A stretch of 64,000 bases of DNA from Ramlibacter henchirensis. Lineage in GTDB: Bacteria; Pseudomonadota; Gammaproteobacteria; Burkholderiales; Burkholderiaceae_C. Made by a program: the position numbers and the translations under genes. Every line of letters starts with the position of its first letter. Positions within the stretch are counted from its first letter, which is position 1. Shown here piece by piece: positions 51,002-60,215 of this stretch. The notes under the pieces were generated by a model. It saw only the letters and a program-made list of their open reading frames with translations. It ran no database searches and was not told the origin of the DNA. Where the stretch lies: the NCBI RefSeq assembly GCF_004682015.1, contig NZ_SMLM01000001.1:372001-436000 (forward strand), in the 5' to 3' direction.

Positions 51002-52087
51002 ATGAAAAGACGCAACCTCCTCACCACCGGCGTGGCCGGCGCCGCTGCCGCCGTCGCGAGCACCGCGCATGCGCAGACCCTTCCCACGATCCGCTGGCGC
51101 ATGCCTTCCAGCTTCCCGAAGGCGCTGCCTACCGTCTTCGGCGGCGCGGAGGCGATCTCCGCCATTGTCAGCAAGCTCACCGATGGCAAGTTCACGATCT
51201 CGGCCCACGCGGCCGGCGAACTGGTGCCGCCGCTGGGCATCCTGGACGCCGTGCAGACCGGCACGGTCGAGTGCGGACACACCGCGGGCTTCTACTACAT
51301 CGGCAAGGAACCGGCGCTGGTGTTCGACACCGGCGTGCCGTTCGGAATGAGCCCGCGCCAGCATGCCGCCTGGATGATGCACGGCGGCGGCCTCGACCTG
51401 ATGCGCGAGGTCTACGCCAAGTTCAACGTCGTGCAGATCCCCTGCGGCAACACCGGCGCGCAGATGGGTGGCTGGTTCCGCAAGGAGATCAAGGCGCCCG
51501 CGGACTTCAAGGGGCTGCGCATCCGCGCCGCCGGGTTCCTCGGCCACGTGTACACCAAGCTCGGCGCCACGCCGCAGCAGATCCCGGCCTCCGACATCTA
51601 TCAGGCGCTGGAGAAGGGCACCATCGATGCGGTGGAATGGGTGGGCCCCGCGGACGACGAGAAGCTGGGCCTGTCCAAGGTGGCGAAGTTCTACTACGCC
51701 CCGGGTGTGCTGGAGCGCGGCGCCTCCCTGTGCTTCATCGCCGGCAAGCAGGCCTGGGACGGCCTGCCCGCCTTGTACAAGGCGGCGCTGGAAGCGGCTT
51801 GCGCCCAGGCGAGCGCCGACATGCTGGCCAAGTACGACGCCACCAACGTGCCGGCGCTGCGCCGCCTGATCGGCAGCGGCGCCAAGCTGGGCTACTGGTC
51901 GCGCCCCATCATGGACGCGATGAAGAAGGCCAGCGACGAGGTGCTGAAGGAGCAGTCGGCCGCGAACGAGACCTTCCGCAAGGTGCACGACCACTGGAGC
52001 AAGTTCCTGGGCGACCAGGTGCTGTGGGCCTCGGTGAACGACGGCGCCGCGGAGCAGTTCATGATCAGCGGCGCCCGCAAGACCTGA
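51002..52087 (+). CDS. TRAP transporter solute-binding protein (DctP family)
   Basis: A 361-residue periplasmic receptor. A signal peptide (MKRRNLLTTGVAGAAAAVASTAHAQ, with Tat-like KRRN start) precedes the binding domain. The DctP signature region is GLRIRAAGFLGHVYTKLGATPQQIPASDIYQALEKGTIDAVEWVGP (about 170-215), with the conserved Arg that holds a carboxylate ligand. The DctQ/DctM membrane subunits are not in the window. It follows the class II aldolase by 20 bases, so its ligand may be a hydroxy or keto acid used by that enzyme. Confidence 0.91.
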   Translation: MKRRNLLTTGVAGAAAAVASTAHAQTLPTIRWRMPSSFPKALPTVFGGAEAISAIVSKLTDGKFTISAHAAGELVPPLGILDAVQTGTVECGHTAGFYYIGKEPALVFDTGVPFGMSPRQHAAWMMHGGGLDLMREVYAKFNVVQIPCGNTGAQMGGWFRKEIKAPADFKGLRIRAAGFLGHVYTKLGATPQQIPASDIYQALEKGTIDAVEWVGPADDEKLGLSKVAKFYYAPGVLERGASLCFIAGKQAWDGLPALYKAALEAACAQASADMLAKYDATNVPALRRLIGSGAKLGYWSRPIMDAMKKASDEVLKEQSAANETFRKVHDHWSKFLGDQVLWASVNDGAAEQFMISGARKT

Positions 52088-52101
52088 GCTCCAGAACGAC
52101 G

Positions 52102-52133
52102 CCGGCCGGCCATCGTCGCTGATGGCCGGCCGG
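52102..52133. terminator. Strong bidirectional terminator-like hairpin
   Basis: A perfect 13-base-pair stem: CCGGCCGGCCATC (52102-52114) with GATGGCCGGCCGG (52121-52133), loop GTCGCT. It lies between the stops of convergent genes (TRAP receptor and DUF2382 protein), so it could end transcripts from both sides. Confidence 0.7.
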
Positions 52134-52147
52134 TGTGCTCCCCGCGC

Positions 52148-53263
52148 TTAGAGCGGCTTGTCCTTGTCGCCGACCTTGCGCGTGCCGGCCAGCGATTCGT
52201 CCTTCGCGACGGCGCGCTCACGCTCGGTGCGGCCGGCCTGGCCCGCCAGTCGCTCGACGTCGACGTCCTTGCGGCGCACGTTGTCTTCGATGGTCTCCTC
52301 GCGCTCGCGCACTTCCTTGCCGACGCGGACTTCTTCCACCACGCGGGCGGTCTTGGCGACCACGGGCTCTTCCACCGACTCGCGCACTTCCAGCGTGCCT
52401 TCCTTGAAGTTGGAAAGGTCCTCACCGGTCGCAGGGCGGTTGACGGCGCGGCGTTCCACCACGGCGTGCTCTTCGCGCAGCCGGACGAGCTCGCGCACGG
52501 GCTTGGACGAGACGCGCTGCACGACGCGGACGCCGCCGCGGTCCAGGGTCCGCTTGCCGACCTGGAGCTCTTCTTCCACGACGTCCAGCACCTTGCCCTG
52601 GTCCGTGCGGACGTCACCCTGGCGACCGGTCAGGTTCTGCTGCGTATCGGTCACCGGCGGCTGCCAGCCCTCGGCGCGCCACTGCCTGGAGCGCTCGTCC
52701 ACGTCCACCGCTCCCAGCTCGTGCAGCAGCGAGCAAGCCTGGTCGGCCTGGCGCTCATCGTTCGCGTCGACCACCACCACGGCGCTGCCGCGGCGGACCG
52801 CTTCGTCATAGGTGTAGGCGTGCTGGGCGTACGGGCTCTGCTGCTCGCGCCGCTCCTCCGCATCGTCCATGCCGAACAGGCTGGCGAAGAAGCCGCCGCT
52901 CTTTTTCTCCGTCCGCTCGGGCTGCTGGCGGACTGCCTCGCTGCCCTGCTCGTACTGGAGATGGACGTCGTCGCGGTCGAAGCCGGCCTGGGTCAGCCGT
53001 TCGACGGCGCGCTGCGCGGTCATGGAATCATCGAACGCGCCGATCACCGTGTACGGCCCGCCGGCGGTGCCATCATCCGCAGCCTTCCGGCCGGACACCG
53101 CGCCGAGCCCTGCGCCCACGGCGGCTCCCACCGCTGCCCCTGCCGGGCCGGTCATGCCACCCACCGCGGCGCCTGCCGCCGCACCACCTGCGACGCCGCC
53201 TGCCGCAGCACCGGCGACCGCACCGGCCCCGGTACCTTTTTTCTTGTCGTTGCTCTGTTCCAT
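52148..53263 (-). CDS. DUF2382 (YsnF/AvaK) stress-related protein with glycine zipper
   Basis: A 371-residue protein. Residues about 10-60 form an Ala/Gly-rich zipper (AVAGAAAGGVAGGAAAGAAVGG ... GAAVGAGLGAVSG) likely to sit in or near a membrane. Residues about 70-105 (YTVIGAFDDSMTAQRAVERLTQAGFDRDDVHLQ) resemble the general stress protein 17M/YflT domain. The C-terminal 150 residues (VLDVVEEELQVGKRTLDRGGVRVVQRVSSKP ...) are the DUF2382 repeat region. Function unknown; related genes often belong to general stress responses. It is followed by a second DUF2382 gene on the same strand, 38 bases upstream. Confidence 0.85.
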   Translation of the reverse strand: MEQSNDKKKGTGAGAVAGAAAGGVAGGAAAGAAVGGMTGPAGAAVGAAVGAGLGAVSGRKAADDGTAGGPYTVIGAFDDSMTAQRAVERLTQAGFDRDDVHLQYEQGSEAVRQQPERTEKKSGGFFASLFGMDDAEERREQQSPYAQHAYTYDEAVRRGSAVVVVDANDERQADQACSLLHELGAVDVDERSRQWRAEGWQPPVTDTQQNLTGRQGDVRTDQGKVLDVVEEELQVGKRTLDRGGVRVVQRVSSKPVRELVRLREEHAVVERRAVNRPATGEDLSNFKEGTLEVRESVEEPVVAKTARVVEEVRVGKEVREREETIEDNVRRKDVDVERLAGQAGRTERERAVAKDESLAGTRKVGDKDKPL

Positions 53264-53301
53264 GGAAGTTCTCCTTGAATGTTTCCGGTGAATAAGGCTG
53301 T

Positions 53302-53751
53302 TCAACTTCCTTCGGGAAGCCACTGGCCGGTGTCCGGATCGAACCGTTCGACCACGACCCGCTCGCGCCGCAGCGTGAGGTCCTCCTGCGCCTGCGCCAC
53401 CTCGCGGCGGCGGGTCAGCCGGATCTCCTCGACGAGCACGAGCTCCTTGCGCGTGACCAGGCGCTCCTCGATCACGGGCACGACTGTCACGTCGCCCTCC
53501 CGGCGAACGGACGGCGGCGCATCGACCACGCGCCCGATGGGAACGCGTTCGACGTCGACCGCCTCGCGGGCCACGGCCACCTCGGCCCGGACCTGCTCTT
53601 CGTCCACGTGCTTGCGCACGCGCACGGGCCGGCCGGAATCGACGGTGCGCCGTCCGATCTCCACCTGTTCCTCCGTCACGGGAATGGTCGTGCCGGGCGT
53701 CGGCGATGGAGCCGCGCTGGTTCTGGGGGGCTGCGTTGACAAGGGGCCCAT
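53302..53751 (-). CDS. DUF2382 domain protein (short)
   Basis: A 149-residue soluble protein with the DUF2382 pattern: VTEEQVEIGRRTVDSGRPVRVRKHVDEEQVRAEVAVAREAVDVERVPIG, followed by VPVIEERLVTRKELVLVEEIRLTRRREVA. It consists of alternating charged beta-strand repeats. It is transcribed ahead of the longer DUF2382 gene, 38 bases apart, so the two probably form one unit. Unknown function; likely stress-related from family and context. Confidence 0.83.
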   Translation of the reverse strand: MGPLSTQPPRTSAAPSPTPGTTIPVTEEQVEIGRRTVDSGRPVRVRKHVDEEQVRAEVAVAREAVDVERVPIGRVVDAPPSVRREGDVTVVPVIEERLVTRKELVLVEEIRLTRRREVAQAQEDLTLRRERVVVERFDPDTGQWLPEGS

Positions 53752-53829
53752 TCTTGCGAAGGGGCGTGCGAGGTCTGTCGGCTCCTCCTGCCGGTGCGGG
53801 TAGGTTGTTGCCTACCCGTTCACTCCGCG

Positions 53830-54549
53830 CTACACCGCTCGTCCTTGGTTTGCGCTGCGACCCAATGCCCTCTGTGCCTCGTTCTCAAGTTCGATCGCGC
53901 GATCGAACTGCGGGAGGCCGAGCTCATTGAGCACGCGCTTGAACCGCGCGGCGACCTCCGGCTGCAGTGACGCCAGTTGCGAGCACAAACGGTTGGAGGC
54001 GCTTGGAAGTTCGTCATCCGGCACGACGTCCCAGACGAGGCCCCATGCCTGGGCCTGCGCGGCCGAGAACTCGCGGCCGAGGAGCATGAGTGCCTTGGCG
54101 CGCCCGAGCCCGGCATGGGCCTGCAGCGTTGCCGCCAGCCCGCCCGTGACGAAAACGCCGAGCGAAGCTTCCGGCAGCCTGAAGCGGGTGTTCTGCGCGG
54201 CGATGACGATGTCGGCGTCGAGCATCCATTCCAATCCAGCACCGACGGTCCATCCGTGCACGGCAGCCACCACCGGCTTGGGCAGTTCCACCAGCGACCG
54301 CGCCACGGCTTGCACCAGCACGAGATCCTCTTGCGTCGGTGCGTTCGTGATGTCCCTGCCCGCGCAGAATGCCCGACCCTCGCCGCGAAGGAGCAGCACG
54401 CGGACATCCTCGCGACCTTCAGCCGCCGCGATCGCGGCCAGGAGCTCGCGCGCGAGATCGTTGTCGATCGCGTTGAGCTTTGCCGGGCGGTTGAGCGACA
54501 GCGTCATGACGCCGCCGTGGATTTCGGTCAGCAGCTTGGTATCGGCCAT
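53830..54549 (-). CDS. Enoyl-CoA hydratase/isomerase (crotonase) family protein
   Basis: A 239-residue crotonase with both catalytic acids: Glu in GAGLEWMLDADIV (first Glu) and Glu in FRLPEASLG (second). The oxyanion-hole motif is GRAFCAGRDI. So this enzyme is a functional hydratase or related enzyme, unlike the 32-814 gene. Start at ATG 54549 fits homology. It has 37 bases to the exonuclease III gene on the same strand. Probable role in fatty or aromatic acyl-CoA breakdown. Confidence 0.9.
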   Translation of the reverse strand: MADTKLLTEIHGGVMTLSLNRPAKLNAIDNDLARELLAAIAAAEGREDVRVLLLRGEGRAFCAGRDITNAPTQEDLVLVQAVARSLVELPKPVVAAVHGWTVGAGLEWMLDADIVIAAQNTRFRLPEASLGVFVTGGLAATLQAHAGLGRAKALMLLGREFSAAQAQAWGLVWDVVPDDELPSASNRLCSQLASLQPEVAARFKRVLNELGLPQFDRAIELENEAQRALGRSANQGRAV

Positions 54550-54586
54550 GCCTTCGATTTTCGAGCGAACCGCGCTCAAAGGCCCA

Positions 54587-55378
54587 TCACGCACATTCGA
54601 TCCACACCGGAGCGTGATCGCTTGGCTTGTCGCGCCCGCGATGCTCGCGATCGACGCCGGTGGCCATCAGCCGCGGCGCGAGCGAGGCGCTGAGCAGCAG
54701 GAAGTCCATGCGGAAGCCCTTGTCGCGCAGGAACGCCTGCTCGTTGACCCAGAAGGTGTAGATCCGGTCATCCGGATGGAGATGCCGCGTGGCATCGACC
54801 CAGCCTTGGGCAAGAAGCCTCGCGTAGGCCGCTCGCGTTTCAGGCTGCAGCACGGCATCGAACTGCCAGGGCCACCAGTTGTAGATGTCGGCATTGGTCG
54901 GCACGACATTGAAGTCGCCCGCCAGCACGGCAGGCATGCCGGTCTCCAGCAGCTGCGCGGCGTGGGCGATCAGCCGTTCGAACCAGGCGAGCTTGTAGTC
55001 GAACTTCGGGCCGGGCTGCGGGTTGCCGTTGGGCAGGTAGACGGATGCCACCGTGATGCCGTGCACGTCGGCCTCCAGGTAGCGGGCCTGAAGGTCCAGG
55101 TCATCCCCTGGCAGCTGGCGGCGGCGTTCACGGGGGATGTCGCCGCGCGCGAGGATGGCCACGCCATGGTGCGAGGGCTGCCCATGCCAGAGCACGTGGT
55201 AACCCGCGGCCTCGAGCGCCGCGATGGGGAAGCGGCTGCCGCTCGTCTTGATCTCCTGCAGGCACGCGACGTCGGGCCGCGACTCCTCAAGCCACTCGAG
55301 CAGCCGCGGAAGGCGGCCGTTGATGCCGTTGACGTTGAAGGTGGCGATCTTCAGGGGCAGCCTCCGTTGCCGCCCCAT
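54587..55378 (-). CDS. xthA: Exodeoxyribonuclease III (AP endonuclease)
   Basis: A 263-residue ExoIII-family nuclease. It begins IATFNVNGINGRLP, has LQEIKT (metal-binding Glu), GDFNVVPTNADI (Asp/Asn) and ends SDHAPVWIE (catalytic Asp-His). It repairs abasic sites and degrades 3' ends. ATG 55378 was used; ATG 55381 is adjacent and equally possible. Neighbouring genes are unrelated by pathway. Divergent from the Bug receptor gene. Confidence 0.94.
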   Translation of the reverse strand: MGRQRRLPLKIATFNVNGINGRLPRLLEWLEESRPDVACLQEIKTSGSRFPIAALEAAGYHVLWHGQPSHHGVAILARGDIPRERRRQLPGDDLDLQARYLEADVHGITVASVYLPNGNPQPGPKFDYKLAWFERLIAHAAQLLETGMPAVLAGDFNVVPTNADIYNWWPWQFDAVLQPETRAAYARLLAQGWVDATRHLHPDDRIYTFWVNEQAFLRDKGFRMDFLLLSASLAPRLMATGVDREHRGRDKPSDHAPVWIECA

Positions 55379-55436
55379 CATGCCCGCGCTCACCAAAACA
55401 GGCTGAACGCCATAATGCCCGGATCGCCAGGCCCCC

Positions 55437-56417
55437 ATGAACATTCATCCTTCGCGCCGCTGTGTATTGGCCTTGCTGGCTGCCTGCGCAGCGTCGCCGG
55501 CGCCGGCGCAGCCCGGCCTGCGCCGGCCGCTTCGGCTGATCGTGCCGGCTCCTGCGGGCGGGACCGCGGACTTCGTGGCCCGCGCCCTGACGCAAGCGTT
55601 GCACACGACCGCCGGTCTCACCGCGGTGATCGACAACCGGCCCGGTGTCGCCGGCGCGGTGGCCACGGAAGTCCTGCTGTCCGCGCCGCGCGACGGTTCC
55701 ACCCTCCTGCTGTCCCCCAATTCACTGGTGACGGAGGTGCCGTACACCATCAAGCCGCGGTACGACCCGTTCAAGGACCTGGTGCCGCTGGTGGAACTGG
55801 CATCGATCGGGATCGTGCTGGTGGCCGATGCGGACCTGTCCGTGCGGACCCTGCAGGAGATGCTGGACTACGTGAAGGCCCGGCCCGGGCAGGTCACCTA
55901 CGCATCCTTCGGGCCCGGCACGATCTCGCACGTGAAAGGGCTGCAGTTCTGCCGGGCAGCGGGTCTCGACATGCAGCACGTGGGGTACAAGGGATCGCCA
56001 CCGGCGCTGCTAGACGTCGTCGGCGGCCGGGTGCCGTTCATGTTCGACGGCATCACCACCTCCGCGCCGCATGTCAGGGCCCAACGCCTGAGGGCACTCG
56101 CCGTGACGTCGCCCCGGCGCTCGCCTCTGCTGCCGGACGTCCCGACCTTTGCGGAGCTCGGCTACGGCGACCTGACGCAGACCGTCGCGATGACACTGTT
56201 CGCAACGCCCGAGGTCCCCGCAGCCGCCGCGGCGCAACTGCGCCGCCAGGTGCTCGACGCGCTCCGCTCACCCGAGCTGCTGGCCGCCTTCACCACGGCA
56301 GGCCTGGAGGTGGCGGCGCAGCAGCAGACCACCGACGATCTCCGGCGCGCGATGCGGCGGGAGCACGAGCGCACCGGACGCATCCTGGACAGCATCGGGC
56401 ACACCCCCGCGTCCTGA
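55437..56417 (+). CDS. Bug-family tripartite tricarboxylate transporter substrate-binding protein
   Basis: A 326-residue receptor. A signal peptide ends at AQP (about residue 25). The Bug core is present: PLRLIVPAPAGGTADFVARALTQAL, IDNRPGVAGAVATEVLLSAPRDGSTLLL and TYASFGPGTISHVKGL. As with the other Bug protein, no TctA/TctB membrane subunits are near, so it is an orphan. It is divergent from xthA and there is no enzyme partner that suggests its ligand. Confidence 0.92.
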   Translation: MNIHPSRRCVLALLAACAASPAPAQPGLRRPLRLIVPAPAGGTADFVARALTQALHTTAGLTAVIDNRPGVAGAVATEVLLSAPRDGSTLLLSPNSLVTEVPYTIKPRYDPFKDLVPLVELASIGIVLVADADLSVRTLQEMLDYVKARPGQVTYASFGPGTISHVKGLQFCRAAGLDMQHVGYKGSPPALLDVVGGRVPFMFDGITTSAPHVRAQRLRALAVTSPRRSPLLPDVPTFAELGYGDLTQTVAMTLFATPEVPAAAAAQLRRQVLDALRSPELLAAFTTAGLEVAAQQQTTDDLRRAMRREHERTGRILDSIGHTPAS

Positions 56418-56441
56418 AGAACCGTCGTCAACGGAGGACAC

Positions 56442-56819
56442 ATGGTCAAGCCGAATTCCAGGGGCATGTTCACCGTCTCGGTCGAATACGGGCCGTCGAT
56501 GGTGCTCATCGCCTGCTCCGGTCCCGCGACGGCCACGGAGATCTGTAGCGCACTCTGGTTCGGTGGCGAGATCGCCCGTCGCGCCAAGCGCCCCCAGTTC
56601 CTCTTCGACCTGCTGGCCGTCGACTTCGAAGGGACCGACGGGGATCGAGAAGAGATCGGCCTGGTGGCCGCCAGCCTCTTGGGCCGGGTCGATCGCGTCG
56701 CCGTGGTGCTGTCCGCTGCCCAGAACACGGGAGTGGGGGAACGCTTCGCGCGCGAGTCCGGGTTGAAGTTGTGCAATTTCGAAAGCCTGGCCCCCGCGAT
56801 CGATTGGCTGACCGCCTGA
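56442..56819 (+). CDS. Uncharacterised STAS/SpoIIAA-like protein
   Basis: A 125-residue soluble protein: FTVSVEYGPSMVLIACSGPATATEICSALWFGGEIARRAKRPQFLFDLLAVDFEGTDGDREEIGLVAASLLGRVDRVAVVL. The alternating beta-strand and helix pattern with a FDLLAVDFEG segment resembles SpoIIAA/STAS-type domains that bind anti-sigma factors or other partners. This is a weak resemblance. It lies 24 bases after the Bug gene and may be cotranscribed. Confidence 0.65.
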   Translation: MVKPNSRGMFTVSVEYGPSMVLIACSGPATATEICSALWFGGEIARRAKRPQFLFDLLAVDFEGTDGDREEIGLVAASLLGRVDRVAVVLSAAQNTGVGERFARESGLKLCNFESLAPAIDWLTA

Positions 56820-56845
56820 CAGGCGCGCTGCGGAGCGAGCCTGTC
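56818..56845. terminator. Bidirectional terminator-like hairpin
   Basis: GACAGGC (56818-56824) and GCCTGTC (56839-56845) form a perfect 7-base-pair stem with a 14-base loop. It overlaps the end of one gene and lies 11 bases from the stop of the convergent hydrolase gene. Confidence 0.55.
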
Positions 56846-56855
56846 GTCGCTGCGG

Positions 56856-57665
56856 TCAGGCGGCCAGACGCTCCTCCACGCGCAGCGAATGCGGAAAGAG
56901 CAGCGGCGCCAGCTCCGCCCGGTTCACCAGGGGCGCCATGTGGCGCAGGCCCGGCATCGACAGCAACTCCGATTGCGGCAGCTTCCGGTGCAGCAGTTCG
57001 GCCACTCGCCGGGCGGGCGCCGGTGAATCTTCTCCACGCACGATCCGCACCGGAATGCCCGCCTGGTGCAGCTGCGACACGTCCATGCGCGAATGGAAGA
57101 GCGCACCGAATTCGGCGCGCACCTTGGTCATGCGGCGCGCCACATCGGCGCGGCGCGTCGGCGCCATGCCGGCCCAGGCGCCCGGCGCGGACCAGTAGTC
57201 GACGAACAGCTGCGCGGCTTCGAAGTGCCGGCCCGAGAGGGTGAACAACGCCACGCGGCCGGCGACGGCGCGGATCTCCCCGGCGTGCGCGGCGCTGCCT
57301 TCGTCCTGCTCCAGCAGGTGGAAGGCGCTCGGCTCGTAGAGCGTCAGCGAGCGCACCAGGCCCGGCCGCAGCAGCGCGGCCTGGATCGCCACGGCGCCCC
57401 CGTAGGAATGCGCCACCAGGTGCACGCCGTGCTGCGCGCGAACTTCGGGCAGCACGTGTTCGGCCTCGGCTTCGAGCGTCACGGGCGAGCCGTTGGTCCA
57501 CTGCTGGTCCGACTCGTAGCCGAGTAGGCAGGGCGTGTGCAGGGGCGCGGCAGGATCTAGCCACTCCGCGTAGCCGTTCCACTGGCGCGGACTGCTGGCG
57601 CTGCTGTGGATCGCGACGATGGGCGTGGGGCGGAAGAACGGGCGGATCGGGGAGGCGGTGTACAT
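56856..57665 (-). CDS. Alpha/beta hydrolase
   Basis: A 269-residue alpha/beta-hydrolase. The nucleophile elbow is HSYGG with Ser87 (VHLVAHSYGGAVAIQAALL), the oxyanion region is IHSSASSPRQWNGYAE, and the catalytic His is in LRHMAPLVN near residue 247. A VRIVRGEDSPAP segment supplies the acid. The substrate is unknown. ATG 57665 chosen from homology. It is divergent from the hybrid sensor kinase. Confidence 0.88.
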   Translation of the reverse strand: MYTASPIRPFFRPTPIVAIHSSASSPRQWNGYAEWLDPAAPLHTPCLLGYESDQQWTNGSPVTLEAEAEHVLPEVRAQHGVHLVAHSYGGAVAIQAALLRPGLVRSLTLYEPSAFHLLEQDEGSAAHAGEIRAVAGRVALFTLSGRHFEAAQLFVDYWSAPGAWAGMAPTRRADVARRMTKVRAEFGALFHSRMDVSQLHQAGIPVRIVRGEDSPAPARRVAELLHRKLPQSELLSMPGLRHMAPLVNRAELAPLLFPHSLRVEERLAA

Positions 57666-57818
57666 GGGGTTCCTCTCGTGGTCGGGATCCGCAGCATCCC
57701 CGGGGCAGGTAACGGCGGCGCCCCGTGCACGCGGCGCCCCGTTGCTGATTTGTTTCCGCCTGGTTACCGCGAGGGTGCGCGCCCTTGCGGCGCAGGCAGC
57801 GCGCCGTAGACTGGCCCG

Positions 57819-60215
57819 ATGACGCCCGCCCCCGTTGCCGCCGGCGACACCCTGTTCGACGAGTTGACTGGCCTGCTCACCGCGTTGCTGGGCGTCGAGA
57901 TCGCGCTCGTCGCCAAGGTGGACCCCCAGGAGCCGGGCATGCTGCAGGTGCTGTCGATGCACCGGGACGGCGGGCACGTGCGGGGCCGCAGGTACCCGCT
58001 GCGCGGCGGCCCCTGCGAGTGGGTGCTCCACGAAGGCCAGCGGACGGTGGCCGAGCGCCTGCAGGAGCGCTATCCCGAGGACGACGGCGCCCGCGCGTTG
58101 TGCGTCGAAAGCTATTCCGGCCTGCGCATGATGAGCCGCGACGGCAGCCCGCTGGGCGTCGTGGCGGTGATGTCGCGGCGGCCGCTGCGGGATCCGGTGC
58201 AACTCGAAGCGACGCTGTCGGTGTTCGCCGGCCGCGCTGCCGCCGAGGTGGACCGCCTGCGCATCGAAGAGGCCATCGACCAGTCGCGCTCCAGTTACCG
58301 CGCGATCTTCGATGCGTCCGACAACGCCATCCTCATCCTGGACTGGGACACCGCCGCCATCCTCGACGTGAACCGCCAGGCGTGCGAGTCCTACGGCTAC
58401 ACGGCGCAAGAGATGCGCGGCTTCCGCGCGGGCGACCTCAGCGGTGGCGAGCCCTTCACCCGCGAGCAGGCGCGGCGCTATGTCGAGCTCGCGCGCGAGG
58501 GCCGCTGTCCCACGTTCGAGTGGCGGCGCCGCAGCAAGGACGGCCGCCTGTACTGGGACGAGGTGAACGTGCGGCCGGCGGTGCTGGGCGACCGGCGGGT
58601 CCTGCTGACCTTCGCGCGCGACATCACCGATCGCAAGAACGCCGTCGAGCAGCTCCAGCTGCGCGAGGAACAGTACCGCCAGATCTTCGAGGCCTCCTCG
58701 GATGCGCTCTTCCTGTGGGACGACACCATGCACGTGGTCGACGTGAACCCGGCGGGCCTGGCGATGTACCGCTTTTCGCGCGACGACATCGTCGGCCAGG
58801 GATATGCGCCGCAACTGCCCGAGGACTACGTTCGCGAGCGGCGCGCCATCGTCCGGCGCGCGCTCGCGGGCGAAAGCGTCGCGGTCGAGACGTTCTCCAT
58901 CCGCCATGACGGCACCCGCTTCGAAGCGGAATTGCGCGCCATGCCCTTCAGCCACCGCGGCCGGCCGCATGCCTTGCTGGCGGTGCGCGACATCACCGCG
59001 CGGCGCGCCGCCGAAGCGGAGCGCCGCGCCCTCGAGGCGCAGCTGCGCCAGGCCCAGAAGATGGAGGCCGTGGGGCAGCTCACCGGCGGCATCGCGCACG
59101 ATTTCAACAACATCCTCACCAGCGTGATCGGCTACGTGGTGCTCGGGCAGGAGCGCGCCGAACAGCTGGAGGATGCGACCCTGATGCGCCAGCTCGGGCA
59201 GGCGCACCTGGCCGCGCAGCGTGCGCGCGACCTGATCTCGCAGATGCTGGCGTTCGCCCGGCGCCAGAAGGGCGATCCGCGGCCCCTGGCGCTGACGCCG
59301 CTCACCCGCCAGACGCTGCGCCTGCTGCGCAGCACCTTGCCCACCACGATCACGCTGGACACGCGCTACGTCGAAGCGGAGCTCCCGGCCGACGAGCCCT
59401 GGGTGGTGGCCGATCCGGTCCAGCTGGAACAGATCCTCTTCAACCTCTGCATCAACGCTCGCGACGCGATGCAGGGCGTCGGGGGCATCGCGGTGCGCCT
59501 CGGGCGCCGCGACGCGCCCGACCTGAAATGCGCGTCCTGCCACGCTCCGGTCGATGGCGCGCGCTGGGTCGAGCTGAGCGTCTCCGATACCGGGACGGGC
59601 ATCGAGCCCGAGCTGCTCGACCGCATCTTCGACCCGTTCTTCTCGACCAAGGCGCCGGGCCAGGGCTCCGGCATGGGGCTCGCGATGGTGCACGGCATCG
59701 TGCACGACCACGGCGGGCACATCCTGGTGGACACCGCCGCCGGCAAGGGATCGACCTTCAGCGTCCTGCTGCCGGCCGCCGACCCTCCCGGCGATGCTCC
59801 GCCAAGGGAGCGTCGCGCGCCGTCGCTCGTGCGCGGCGACCTGCCGGGCGCGCAGGTGCTCCTCGTCGAGGACGATCCGGTGGTCGGCGACTACCTCAAC
59901 GAACACCTGAGCAGCTGGGGCCTGAATGTCACGCTGGTGCGGGATCCGGTCGCCGCGTTGCGCTGGCTGGCCTCGCCGCCGGTCGATCCGCAGCTCCTGC
60001 TGACCGACCTCACCATGCCGGGCATGACCGGCCTGCAGCTGGCGCGGGAAGCGCACCGCCTGCGGCCGGACCTTCCCGTGCTGCTGGTGACGGGGAATGC
60101 CGGCCTGGTGGCGGAAGACGAGCTGGCGGCAAGCGGCATCTCCTGCGCGCTGCGCAAGCCCGTCGATCCCGGCGTCCTCAGGGATTCGCTGATCTCGCTG
60201 CTGCATCCGCAGTGA
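57819..60215 (+). CDS. Hybrid sensor histidine kinase/response regulator with GAF and two PAS domains
   Basis: A 798-residue soluble kinase. Order: GAF (about 20-150), PAS (about 160-280), PAS (about 282-405), HisKA with H427 ([10 protein letters not shown]), HATPase ([24 protein letters not shown]), and a C-terminal receiver with D730 ([10 protein letters not shown]). Between the N box and G box the ATPase lobe contains C571-x2-C574-H575 (CASCH), which may be a metal site. Without a membrane segment it senses a cytoplasmic signal. Its 3' end overlaps the convergent MFS gene by 38 bases. Target unknown. Confidence 0.92.
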   Translation: MTPAPVAAGDTLFDELTGLLTALLGVEIALVAKVDPQEPGMLQVLSMHRDGGHVRGRRYPLRGGPCEWVLHEGQRTVAERLQERYPEDDGARALCVESYSGLRMMSRDGSPLGVVAVMSRRPLRDPVQLEATLSVFAGRAAAEVDRLRIEEAIDQSRSSYRAIFDASDNAILILDWDTAAILDVNRQACESYGYTAQEMRGFRAGDLSGGEPFTREQARRYVELAREGRCPTFEWRRRSKDGRLYWDEVNVRPAVLGDRRVLLTFARDITDRKNAVEQLQLREEQYRQIFEASSDALFLWDDTMHVVDVNPAGLAMYRFSRDDIVGQGYAPQLPEDYVRERRAIVRRALAGESVAVETFSIRHDGTRFEAELRAMPFSHRGRPHALLAVRDITARRAAEAERRALEAQLRQAQKMEAVGQLTGGIAHDFNNILTSVIGYVVLGQERAEQLEDATLMRQLGQAHLAAQRARDLISQMLAFARRQKGDPRPLALTPLTRQTLRLLRSTLPTTITLDTRYVEAELPADEPWVVADPVQLEQILFNLCINARDAMQGVGGIAVRLGRRDAPDLKCASCHAPVDGARWVELSVSDTGTGIEPELLDRIFDPFFSTKAPGQGSGMGLAMVHGIVHDHGGHILVDTAAGKGSTFSVLLPAADPPGDAPPRERRAPSLVRGDLPGAQVLLVEDDPVVGDYLNEHLSSWGLNVTLVRDPVAALRWLASPPVDPQLLLTDLTMPGMTGLQLAREAHRLRPDLPVLLVTGNAGLVAEDELAASGISCALRKPVDPGVLRDSLISLLHPQ

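Noticed and set aside
59529..59543. CxxCH as a heme c attachment site
   Set aside because: The protein is cytoplasmic with no signal peptide or membrane segment, so heme c attachment is not expected. Kept only as a possible metal site.
56856..60206. A 1116-codon open frame on the minus strand opposite the hybrid kinase
   Set aside because: Only its last 269 codons are real (alpha/beta hydrolase). The rest is a low-complexity antisense frame rich in Arg, Ala, Gly and His, opposite a kinase with all motifs, as expected from codon bias in a high-GC genome.
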